From contig NZ_JOAP01000008.1 in assembly GCF_000720475.1 (NCBI RefSeq), positions 248,001 through 312,000 on the forward strand: a stretch of DNA of 64,000 bases. The letters run 5' to 3'. The translations under genes were made by a program, and so were the position numbers. Numbering within the stretch: the stretch's first letter is position 1; every line of letters begins with the position of its first letter. Shown in pieces: positions 42,640-50,023 of this stretch. The notes under the pieces are model-generated. The model did not search any database and was not told where the DNA came from. It saw only the letters and a program-made list of their open reading frames with translations. This DNA is from Streptomyces aureocirculatus. GTDB lineage: Bacteria > Actinomycetota > Actinomycetes > Streptomycetales > Streptomycetaceae.

Positions 42640-44457
42640 GTGCCCCGACGTCCACGCGCCGCCCTGTCCGCCGTACTGCTGGTCCTCGCCTGCCTGCTCG
42701 TACCGCTCGGCACGGTCTCGACCTGGGCGAAGTACGAGATCGAGGACGCGAGCGCGTACGTGGCCACGATGGCGCCGCTCGCCTCCGACCCCGCGGTGCG
42801 TGCCGCCGTCAGCGACGCCGTCACCGAGTCCGCGATGAACGAGATCGACGCGGGTCCGCTGCAGTCGGTCGTCACGTCCTTCGTCCGGGACGCGGTGCAC
42901 TCCTTCACCGAGACCGGCGCCTTCCAGGCCGCGTGGAACGCCGCCAACCGGGCCGCCCACGACGCCGTGCAGGCCGCGCTCACCCATGACGCCGAGGGCG
43001 CCGTCACCATCGACCTCGCGCCCATCACCCAGCAGGTCAAGCGCCAGCTCACCGAAGAGGGCACGCCCTTCGCGAACCGCATCCCGGTGCGGCACACCGA
43101 GGTCACCGTCATGAAGGCCCAGGATCTCAGCGACTTCCGTAAGGGGTTCCGCATGCTCCAGGTCGCGGGTCTCTGGCTGCCCGTCGCCGCCGTGCTGCTC
43201 GCCGCGGGCGGCATCCTCCTCGCGGTGCGCCGCCGCCGCGCGGTGGTCGCGACCGCCCTCGGCGCGGCCGCGGGGGCGGGCGCGCTCGCCGTCGCCGTAG
43301 CCGTGGGCCGCGGGCTCACCCTCGACGACCTGCCCCCGGACGTGTCCCGTGACGCGGCGGGCGCCGTGTACGACGCACTGACCGACACCCTGCGGACCGC
43401 GTCCTGGGTGATCGTCGCCGTGGGCCTCACGGTGGCACTCGGCACGTGGCTGATCCGACACCCCCGGGGCGGGGCGCCCCGGGGGCCTCGGATGTCCCGC
43501 CTGACAGGACTGTTCCGGCGAGCCGGATGGCGTACGGGGCCGGGGCGGGCGTCGTCCGGGGGGCCTGGGGGGACGACGGCCCGTACGGGCGGGATGGCTC
43601 GTATGGCCTGTGCTGCCCGCGCTGCCTGTGCTGCCCGTGCTGCCCGTGCTGCCCGTGCTGCCCGTGCTGCCCGTGGCGACTGTGCGGCCGGAGCTGCCGG
43701 TGCCGCCCGCGCCGACCGTGTGACCGGTGCCGATGGTGTGACCGGTGCGGCCGGTGCAGCCGGTGCTACCGGTGTGGCCGGTGTGGCCGGTGCCGACTGT
43801 GCCGACTGTGCCGCCGGTGCTACCGGTGTGGCCGGTGCCGACTGTGCCACCGGTGTGGCCGGAGCCGCCGGTGTGATCGGTGCTACCGGTTTGACCGATG
43901 CGGCCGGAGCGGCCGGAGCGGCCGGAGCCGACTGTGCCACCGGTTTGACCGGTGTAGCCGGTGCGGCCGGTGCGGCCGGTGCCGACTGTGCCACCGGTGT
44001 GGCCGATGTGGCCGGAGCCGCCGGTGCCACCGGTGCCACCCGTGCCACCGGTGTGTCCAGTGTGGCCGGTGTGTCCGGTGCTACCGGTGTGGCCGGTGCC
44101 AACTGTGCCGCCGGTGCGGCCGGAGCCGCCGGTGTCATTGGTGTGACCGGAGCCGCCGGTGTGATCGGAGCTACCGGTTTGACCGATGCGGCCGGTGCGG
44201 CCGGTGCCGCCGGTGCGGCCGGTGCCGCCGGTGTGGCCGGTGTGGCCGCCGGTGTGGCCGGTGCCACCGGTGGTGCCGGTGCCGACTGTGCGGCCCGTGT
44301 GGACGGAGCTGCGGTTGCTGCCGGTGCTGCCGCAGTTGGTGCGAGCGCCGCCGTCGGCGACGGTGATGGGGACGCCCCGCGCCCCGGCCGGACGCGGTGC
44401 GCCCCCGCCCCCGTTCCCGCCTTCGGCAACCCGCCCGCCGTCCGTTCGCGTCCCTGA
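42640..44457 (+). CDS. Integral membrane protein with a collagen-like Gly-X-Ala tail
   Basis: 605 residues. The N-terminal domain (1-290) has a signal/anchor helix (7-27), a soluble helical domain with HTEVTVMKAQ, and three to four further helices up to GTWLIRHP. After an Arg-rich linker, about 240 residues (from nucleotide 43600) form near-perfect Gly-X-(Ala/Thr) triplets with Cys, Asp or Arg at some Gly positions, made of 9-bp DNA repeats. The membrane part resembles a common Streptomyces family; the tail is an expansion of unusual length. The GTG start follows a G-run and lies just behind a terminator. Confidence 0.75.
   Translation: MPRRPRAALSAVLLVLACLLVPLGTVSTWAKYEIEDASAYVATMAPLASDPAVRAAVSDAVTESAMNEIDAGPLQSVVTSFVRDAVHSFTETGAFQAAWNAANRAAHDAVQAALTHDAEGAVTIDLAPITQQVKRQLTEEGTPFANRIPVRHTEVTVMKAQDLSDFRKGFRMLQVAGLWLPVAAVLLAAGGILLAVRRRRAVVATALGAAAGAGALAVAVAVGRGLTLDDLPPDVSRDAAGAVYDALTDTLRTASWVIVAVGLTVALGTWLIRHPRGGAPRGPRMSRLTGLFRRAGWRTGPGRASSGGPGGTTARTGGMARMACAARAACAARAARAARAARAARGDCAAGAAGAARADRVTGADGVTGAAGAAGATGVAGVAGADCADCAAGATGVAGADCATGVAGAAGVIGATGLTDAAGAAGAAGADCATGLTGVAGAAGAAGADCATGVADVAGAAGATGATRATGVSSVAGVSGATGVAGANCAAGAAGAAGVIGVTGAAGVIGATGLTDAAGAAGAAGAAGAAGVAGVAAGVAGATGGAGADCAARVDGAAVAAGAAAVGASAAVGDGDGDAPRPGRTRCAPAPVPAFGNPPAVRSRP
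43600..44330 (+). repeat. 9-bp (GCCGGTGNN) repeat array encoding the collagen-like tail
   Basis: Around 75-80 copies of a 9-bp unit, mostly GCCGGTGCx, GCCGGTGTx and GGAGCCGCC, run in a single frame within the membrane-protein gene. The reverse strand is also open over this stretch and would read Gly-rich (TGGTGG-type), and a third frame reads Cys/Arg repeats; both are by-products of the repeat. Confidence 0.85.
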
Positions 44458-44508
44458 GGGAGGATCTGCGCGCGCAGATCCTCTCCGCGCGAGACGAAAG
44501 GGCGCCCC

Positions 44509-45549
44509 TTGGAGCACGTGACGGCACCGTCCCCACCTCCCGAGGCCGGGCCCGGTGGCCTCGACGGCGGTGACGAGTACACGTACGTACGGCGGCCGCA
44601 GAGTCGTCGCGTCGCCGCCTGGGTCGCCGGGCTGCTGCTCGCCGGGGTGAGTGCCGTCCTCGGGTGCCGCGCCGCCGACACGGACGCCGTCACGCCCGTG
44701 CCGCAGGTCCTCGCCTTCCTGCCGTGGCTGCTCGTGCCCGCCGCGGCCGCGCTGCTGCTCGCCGCGCTCGGGCGGTGGCGGGTGGGCCTGGTGTGGGCGG
44801 TGACCGTACTCGGCGGGCTCGCGTGGTTCATCCAGCCGTACGGGACGGTGGCCGACCCCGAGGGGCCGCCGGTCGCCGAGGTGCGGGTCCTCGCGTCCAA
44901 CGTCGAGTTCGGGCGCGGAGTGCGGGGGCTCGTGGAGACGGTGCGGGAGCGCAGGCCCGACCTCGTCTTCGCCTCCGAGTGCGACCGGGCGTGCGACGCC
45001 GCGCTGCGCGCAGGGCTGCCCCGGTCCGCCTACCCCTACCGGGTCGCCGTCTCCGGGAACGGTGCCGACGGCTCCGTCATCCTCAGCAACCTGCCACTGA
45101 CACCGGCCGACGGCGTGCGCGGGACCCTCGGCATGCCCGGTGCCGTCGCCGACGTGAAGGGTGTGCCCGTACGCCTCCAGCTCGCGCACCCCATGCCGCC
45201 GACGCCCGGTGATGTCGGCCGCTGGCGTACCGAGCTGGGGCGGCTTCGTGACTTCGCCGCCTCGGGGGGCGGGCAGGCCACCATCATCGCCGGGGATTTC
45301 AACGCCACCCAGGACCATGCGGCGTTCCGGCGCATTCTCCGTGCCGGGGTGCGTGACGGCGCGCGGGTCGCCGGCTCCGCCCGCACTCCCAGTTGGCCCA
45401 CCGCCGTGCCACGGCCCCTTGGCACGCAGATCGACCACGTTCTGGCCACGGAGGATTTCGCTGCGCGCGACGCCCGTTTCCTGGAGATCGGTGACACCGA
45501 TCACCGGGCGCTCCTCATCGACCTGACGCTGCACCGTGCTCCGGAGTGA
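44509..45549 (+). CDS. Endonuclease/exonuclease/phosphatase (EEP)-family membrane protein
   Basis: 346 residues. Three membrane helices (about 37-55, 65-82, 86-104) precede an EEP domain: RVLASNVEFGRGV, RRPDLVFASECDRA, IIAGDFNATQDHAAFRR and a C-terminal QIDHVLATED and DTDHRALLIDL with the catalytic His. The catalytic N, E, D-x-N and D/H residues are present, so a phosphodiesterase acting outside the membrane is likely. TTG 44509 is preceded by GAAAGGG; GTG 44518 is an alternative. Ends in T-rich repeat sequence. Confidence 0.87.
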   Translation: MEHVTAPSPPPEAGPGGLDGGDEYTYVRRPQSRRVAAWVAGLLLAGVSAVLGCRAADTDAVTPVPQVLAFLPWLLVPAAAALLLAALGRWRVGLVWAVTVLGGLAWFIQPYGTVADPEGPPVAEVRVLASNVEFGRGVRGLVETVRERRPDLVFASECDRACDAALRAGLPRSAYPYRVAVSGNGADGSVILSNLPLTPADGVRGTLGMPGAVADVKGVPVRLQLAHPMPPTPGDVGRWRTELGRLRDFAASGGGQATIIAGDFNATQDHAAFRRILRAGVRDGARVAGSARTPSWPTAVPRPLGTQIDHVLATEDFAARDARFLEIGDTDHRALLIDLTLHRAPE

Positions 45550-45559
45550 CCGCGCCCCC

Positions 45560-45950
45560 CTGTCGGCGCTACGCGCCTCGTCCTCAATCGCCGGACGGGC
45601 TTTTTTTCCCCACCCGCCCGCCCTTTCCCGCGCTGACGCGCTTGTCCTCAAACGCCGGACAGGCTGAATACTCCGCCCCCGGCGGCACGGTTCCAGCCCC
45701 CGGGCAAAGCTCCTAGCCCGTCCGGCACAGCTTCGAGCCCGTCCGGCACAGCTTCAAAAGCCCGTCCGCCGAAGCTTCAAGCCCGTCCGGCGCTTGAGGA
45801 CAAGCGCGCAGCGCGATTACAGCCCGCCCGGCAAAGTTCCAAGCCCTCCCGGCGAAGCTTCAAGCCCGTCCGGCGTTTGAGGACGAGGCGCGGAGCGCCG
45901 ATGGGGCGGGGGTCCAGGGGGCGGCAGCCCCCTGGTTATCGGGAAAGGGG
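45560..45950. repeat. Cluster of CCGGACGGGCTT-type dispersed Streptomyces repeats
   Basis: Inverted and direct copies of a TCCTCAAACGCCGGACGGGCT-type element: 45582-45603, 45640-45664 (inverted sense), 45780-45810 and 45864-45895 (opposite sense), with several GCCCGTCCGGCACAGCTTC units between (45715-45790). A T-run (45600-45607) follows the first and should terminate the EEP gene. The 457-bp region 45550-46006 contains no gene. Confidence 0.75.
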
Positions 45951-46006
45951 CGGGACCGGGGCGCCCCGCGAGGGACCAGCCACCCCCCACCAGCGATAAT
46001 GACCCC

Positions 46007-48010
46007 ATGCGGAACAGCACACTCCGTCCCCTCACCCCGCCCGACTGGCTGGTCCGCTCGCTGAAGCCACAACCGGCCACCACCCCATGGGCAGCCGTGG
46101 CCCGCGCAGCGATCGCCACGAGCCTGCCCCTGGCAGTGGGCACCGCCGCAGGCCACCCGGAGTACGGCGCACTGGCCTCGATGGGCGCCCTGTCGGGCGT
46201 CATCGGGGACACGGCGGACGCGTACCGCATGCGCATCCTGAACATCGCCGTCCCCCAGCTCTTCGGCGCCCTCGGCGTAACCCTCGGCTCCCTCGTCTTC
46301 GGGCACGGCTGGACAGCGGTGGCCGCGGTCACGCTCGTCGCCCTGGTCTCCGGGATGATGTCGACGATCGGCGCCGTCGCCTCCGTATCGGGACTGCTGC
46401 TCCTGCTGAACAGCGTGATCGGCGCGGGCCTCCCCCTGCCGGGCCAGTGGTGGCTCGCCCCCGCCCTGATGACCGGCGGCGGCCTCCTGGTCCTCGCCCT
46501 GGCGCTGCTCGCCTGGCCCCTGCGGTCCGGCGTACCGGAGCGCGCCGCGGTAGCGGCCACGTACCGCAGCGCGGCCGCACTTCTGGAGGCGGCAGGCCCG
46601 GGCGACGGCACCGCCGCCCGGCACGAGGCCTACGACAGGGCCCGCGCCGACGTCACCGCCGCCCTCAACAAGGCCTACGACCTGGTCCTGGCCCGCCGCA
46701 CCCGCGACCACGGCCGCAGCCCCGACCTGGTCCGCCTCATCGCCGAACTCAACGCCGTCACCCCCGTCGTCGAGGCCGCCCCCACCGCCCACCGGTACGG
46801 CGAGAGACTGCCGCCCGAACTCCCCGCCGCCCTGCGCGCCCTCGCCGACGCCGTCGGCCGCGGCGAACGCCCGGGCGACCCGGCGTACACCGACATCGGC
46901 CTGCCGGAGGAACCGGCCCTGCCGTACGGGCCCGCCGCCCGCGCCGTGCACCACGCCCTGCGGCACGCCGCCGACACCCTCGCCGACCCCGACCCGCTCA
47001 CGGTGGTGCACGCCGAGGACCGCCTCGGCCGCCCGGCCGCGCTGCGGGTCCGCGCCCGCCGCGCCACCCGCAACGTCATCCTCTCCGGGGCCTCCTGGCG
47101 CTACGGCCTGCGCCTGGCCCTGTGCATCGGCATCGCCCAGGCGCTGGTGTCGCTCGTCGACGTACCGCGCTCCTACTGGGTGGCCCTGACCATCACGTTC
47201 GTACTGAAACCCGACTTCGGCTCGGTGTTCTCACGGGCCGTGCTGCGGGCGCTCGGTACCGTCGCCGGGCTCGTGGTGGCCGCCGCCGTCCTCTCCGCCG
47301 TGGAACGCGGCTGGTGGGACGTGCCGGTGGTGCTTGCACTCGCCGCGCTCATCCCGGCCCTCACCCCCCGCGGCTACGGCTACCAGACGGCCGCCATCAC
47401 CCCGGTCATCCTGCTCCTGTCCGACGTACTGAACCACCAGGGCTTCGGGCTCGTCCTGCCGCGTCTCGTCGACAGCCTCATGGGCTGCGCCATCGCTCTC
47501 GTCGCCGGGTATCTGCTCTGGCCGGAGAGCTGGCACACCCGCATCGGCGACCGGCTCGCCGACGCCGTCTCCGACACCGCGCGCTACGTCGAGTGCGCCT
47601 TCGGGCCCGAGTCCGAGCAGGCCCCGGCCGCACGGGCCCGGATGCGGCGCCGCCTCTACCGCGACCTGTCCGACATCCGCACCGAGTTCCAGCGCGCCCT
47701 GACCGAACCGCCGCCCACCGGGGCGCGGGCCGCCGCGTGGTGGCCGCTGGTGGTGGCCGTCGAGCGGATCGTCGACGCGACGACCGCCGCCCGGGTGCGG
47801 GTCCGCCACGGGGCGCGGCAGCCGGGTTCCGTGGAGGTCTCCGAGGTCTCCCGGCAGTTGCGGGAGCTGGCCGGGGGCCTGCGCGAGGTGGAGGTCCTCG
47901 TGCCGGTCCCGGTGGAGTTCACCGGGACCGACGAAGGTGTGCTCGGGCCGCTCCGCCAGGAAGTGACAGCGGCCCGCGCGGTGGCTTCACCGGGCGGGCA
48001 ACTGTCCTGA
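46007..48010 (+). CDS. FUSC-family membrane protein (aromatic acid exporter-like)
   Basis: 667 residues: two blocks of about six hydrophobic helices (about 25-165 and 355-500) separated and followed by cytosolic helical domains, as in FUSC/YccS proteins. Block 1 starts VARAAIATSLPLAVG; block 2 contains YGLRLALCIGIAQALVSLVDVPRSYWVALTITFVLKPDFGSVFSRAVLRALGT in successive segments, the conserved FUSC signature. Export of a carboxylated aromatic or similar compound is probable. Convergent with snapalysin after 8 bp. Confidence 0.88.
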   Translation: MRNSTLRPLTPPDWLVRSLKPQPATTPWAAVARAAIATSLPLAVGTAAGHPEYGALASMGALSGVIGDTADAYRMRILNIAVPQLFGALGVTLGSLVFGHGWTAVAAVTLVALVSGMMSTIGAVASVSGLLLLLNSVIGAGLPLPGQWWLAPALMTGGGLLVLALALLAWPLRSGVPERAAVAATYRSAAALLEAAGPGDGTAARHEAYDRARADVTAALNKAYDLVLARRTRDHGRSPDLVRLIAELNAVTPVVEAAPTAHRYGERLPPELPAALRALADAVGRGERPGDPAYTDIGLPEEPALPYGPAARAVHHALRHAADTLADPDPLTVVHAEDRLGRPAALRVRARRATRNVILSGASWRYGLRLALCIGIAQALVSLVDVPRSYWVALTITFVLKPDFGSVFSRAVLRALGTVAGLVVAAAVLSAVERGWWDVPVVLALAALIPALTPRGYGYQTAAITPVILLLSDVLNHQGFGLVLPRLVDSLMGCAIALVAGYLLWPESWHTRIGDRLADAVSDTARYVECAFGPESEQAPAARARMRRRLYRDLSDIRTEFQRALTEPPPTGARAAAWWPLVVAVERIVDATTAARVRVRHGARQPGSVEVSEVSRQLRELAGGLREVEVLVPVPVEFTGTDEGVLGPLRQEVTAARAVASPGGQLS

Positions 48011-48018
48011 CGTGATCG

Positions 48019-48702
48019 TCAGCCCTGCTTCTGGACCTGCTTCATCGCCGTGGCGAGGCCGTTGGCCCAGAGCTGGTTGACGCGGGCCCGCTCCTGCGCG
48101 TTGGGCTGGGCGTTCTGGCAGGAGGTGCCGGGGCCGCCACCGGACATCAGCTCGGAGCACGGGCCGCGGTAGTTGTCGGGGAGACCGAGCACGTGGCCCG
48201 TCTCGTGGGCGGTCACCCGGGTGGAGTTGTACTGCTGGTTCTGCCGGTAGTCGAGGAAGATGTAGCCGCGCCCGTGGCCGTCGGTGCTCGCGTACGAGCC
48301 GCGCGGGTCATTGCCCTCGCGGTACGAGAAGCTGGCGCCGGACGTGCCCTGGCGGAGCTGGACGTTGGTGACGGCCGCGTTCCATATGGAGGTGGACGTG
48401 GCGATCTGCTGCCGGAACGTGGGCGCCTGCGCGGCGTTGTACGTCACGGTGACGGCCTTGGCGCCCGGGTTGGCGGCCCGCTTCTCGGCGACGGCCTTCA
48501 CGACGGCCTGGAAGAACGCCTTGTTGGCGGCGGCCTCTTCGCCCGAGCCCGCGTACTTGGCGACGGACGCCGGCGTGGACACCGAGGACGTGGTGCCGGT
48601 CGCGGCCCGGGGGGAGTCGGTGGCCGACGCGACGGACGAGGTCCCGAGAGCGGCGACGGCGAGGCCGAGGGCAGCGGCGACAGACAGGTATCGCTTGTGC
48701 AT
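48019..48702 (-). CDS. snpA: Snapalysin (small neutral metalloprotease)
   Basis: 227 residues. Signal peptide (1-27), propeptide and a M7-type catalytic domain with [14 protein letters not shown], the short zinc motif HExxHxxxxxD, and a downstream Met-turn-like SELMSGG. Two Cys (GPC, SCQN) form the expected disulfide. Secreted protease. ATG 48702 is seven bases from GGGAG. Divergent from its LysR activator, the arrangement known for snpA. Confidence 0.93.
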   Translation of the reverse strand: MHKRYLSVAAALGLAVAALGTSSVASATDSPRAATGTTSSVSTPASVAKYAGSGEEAAANKAFFQAVVKAVAEKRAANPGAKAVTVTYNAAQAPTFRQQIATSTSIWNAAVTNVQLRQGTSGASFSYREGNDPRGSYASTDGHGRGYIFLDYRQNQQYNSTRVTAHETGHVLGLPDNYRGPCSELMSGGGPGTSCQNAQPNAQERARVNQLWANGLATAMKQVQKQG

Positions 48703-48792
48703 GTGGGGGGCTCCCTGCTCGTTCGATGAAAGGTGAACGTTTCGGTATCCGTGAGTGTCGGGGAGCCGCGCCGCCCCGGGATGATGGCAGAT

Positions 48793-48815
48793 GGCGATAG
48801 CACCGCCCTATCGCC
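48793..48815. promoter_or_regulatory. LysR operator GGCGATAG-N7-CTATCGCC between snpA and its activator
   Basis: Perfect 8-bp inverted arms with a 7-base centre in the 208-bp divergent region, matching the T-N11-A style of LysR sites. Located about 90 bp from the snpA start and 95 bp from the regulator start. Confidence 0.7.
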
Positions 48816-48910
48816 GCACATCAGGACACCGGGCATACGTGCCAACTCATGGGGGTCCGTCGGGGTTTGGGAGGCTGGTGGGAGGCCGTCAGCCGCTCTA
48901 GTCTCACGCC

Positions 48911-49981
48911 ATGGAGCTAGAGGTCAGGCACCTCCGCGCACTCTGTGCCATCGCCGATACGGGCAGCCTGCACAAGGCCGCCCGGCAACTCGGCATGAGC
49001 CAGCCCTCGCTGACCACCCAGTTGCGCCGCATCGAGCACGCCGTCGGCGGTCAGCTCTTCGCCCGCGAGCGCACCGGCTGCCGGCCGACACCACTCGGCC
49101 GCACCGTCCTCAGCCGTGCCCGCCCCCTCGTCGTGGAGATGCGCGCCCTGCTCACCGAGGCGCGCGCGGTGGCCGCCCGCTCCGCCGACGGCACCCCGCA
49201 GTTGCGCATCGGCTCCACCGCGAGCCGCGCCATACCGGGGTGGCTGCGCCGCCTTCGGCACCGCATGCCGGAGGCCGACACCTCGCTCCAGATGGACGTC
49301 TCCGCGAACGCGCTGCTGCAAATGGTGGCCGCGGGGCAGCTTGACATCGCCTTCGTGCACGAAGTGGAGGGCAGCCCGCTGCGCCTCCCCGACGGGCTGC
49401 GCCGGAGGGTGCTCGTCGAGCGCGAGCCGCAGTTCGTCTCGCTCGCCGCCGACCATCCCGCGGCCCGCAAGCCCGTCGTCCACCTCACGGACCTCGCGGC
49501 CGACCGCTGGATGGTGGACCCGACGGTCGACGGCGAATGGGACGGACTGCAAAGGGTGTTGCGCGAAGCGGGGCTCAGCCCGCGCGTCCTGCACGGCGAC
49601 TACCTCACCGCGGCCACCCTCGTCGCCACCGGTGAGGTCGTCACGGTCTGCCAGCCGACCTCGGTGGCGAGACCCGACCTGGCGGTCAGACCCCTGTACG
49701 GCGATCCGCTCGGGGTACGGCTGCTCGTCGCGGCCCGCACCACCGCGGAGCTAGACGCGGTCTACGGCGAGCTGGAGGCCGCGTACTGGGAGGCCGCCGC
49801 GGAAGCCCCCGCCTACCAGGACTGGCTGCTCGGCACGAGAGCCACCACACCGCCCCCGGCCGTCGAACAGGTCCCGGCACCCCCCACGACGGCCCGGCTC
49901 CCACGCCTCACCCCGGGGCGCATCCCACCGCCGGGCCTCGGACCCGCCCCGGTCCAGAACCTCCGCCCCACCCCGCTGTGA
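48911..49981 (+). CDS. snpR: LysR-family activator of snapalysin (SnpR/MprR-type)
   Basis: 356 residues. HTH at 4-62 (LRALCAIADTGSLHKAARQLGMSQPSLTTQLRRIE in consecutive segments) and an effector domain up to about 300, followed by a Pro-rich C-terminal tail (APPTTARLPRL, PPGLGPAPV) that is disordered. Known: snpA genes of Streptomyces are activated by divergent LysR proteins of this type. ATG 48911. Convergent with PhoX via a hairpin. Confidence 0.88.
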   Translation: MELEVRHLRALCAIADTGSLHKAARQLGMSQPSLTTQLRRIEHAVGGQLFARERTGCRPTPLGRTVLSRARPLVVEMRALLTEARAVAARSADGTPQLRIGSTASRAIPGWLRRLRHRMPEADTSLQMDVSANALLQMVAAGQLDIAFVHEVEGSPLRLPDGLRRRVLVEREPQFVSLAADHPAARKPVVHLTDLAADRWMVDPTVDGEWDGLQRVLREAGLSPRVLHGDYLTAATLVATGEVVTVCQPTSVARPDLAVRPLYGDPLGVRLLVAARTTAELDAVYGELEAAYWEAAAEAPAYQDWLLGTRATTPPPAVEQVPAPPTTARLPRLTPGRIPPPGLGPAPVQNLRPTPL

Positions 49982-49988
49982 CCTCTCC

Positions 49989-50010
49989 GGCACCCTGACG
50001 ACAGGGTGCC
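49989..50010. terminator. Hairpin between convergent snpR and phoX
   Basis: GGCACCCT-GACGAC-AGGGTGCC, an 8-bp perfect stem 8 bases after the snpR stop and 14 bases before the phoX stop. Probably bidirectional. Confidence 0.7.
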
Positions 50011-50023
50011 GTCGTCAGGGTGC

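Noticed and set aside
43446..44366. Plus-strand Cys/Arg-rich open frame
   Set aside because: Third-frame reading of the same 9-bp repeat; the Gly-X-Ala frame is continuous with a real membrane domain.
41047..45651. 1534-codon minus-strand open frame with Thr-Gly-Gly repeats
   Set aside because: It is antisense to the DrrAB-type genes, the membrane protein and the EEP gene; it is open only because of GC bias and the 9-bp repeat.
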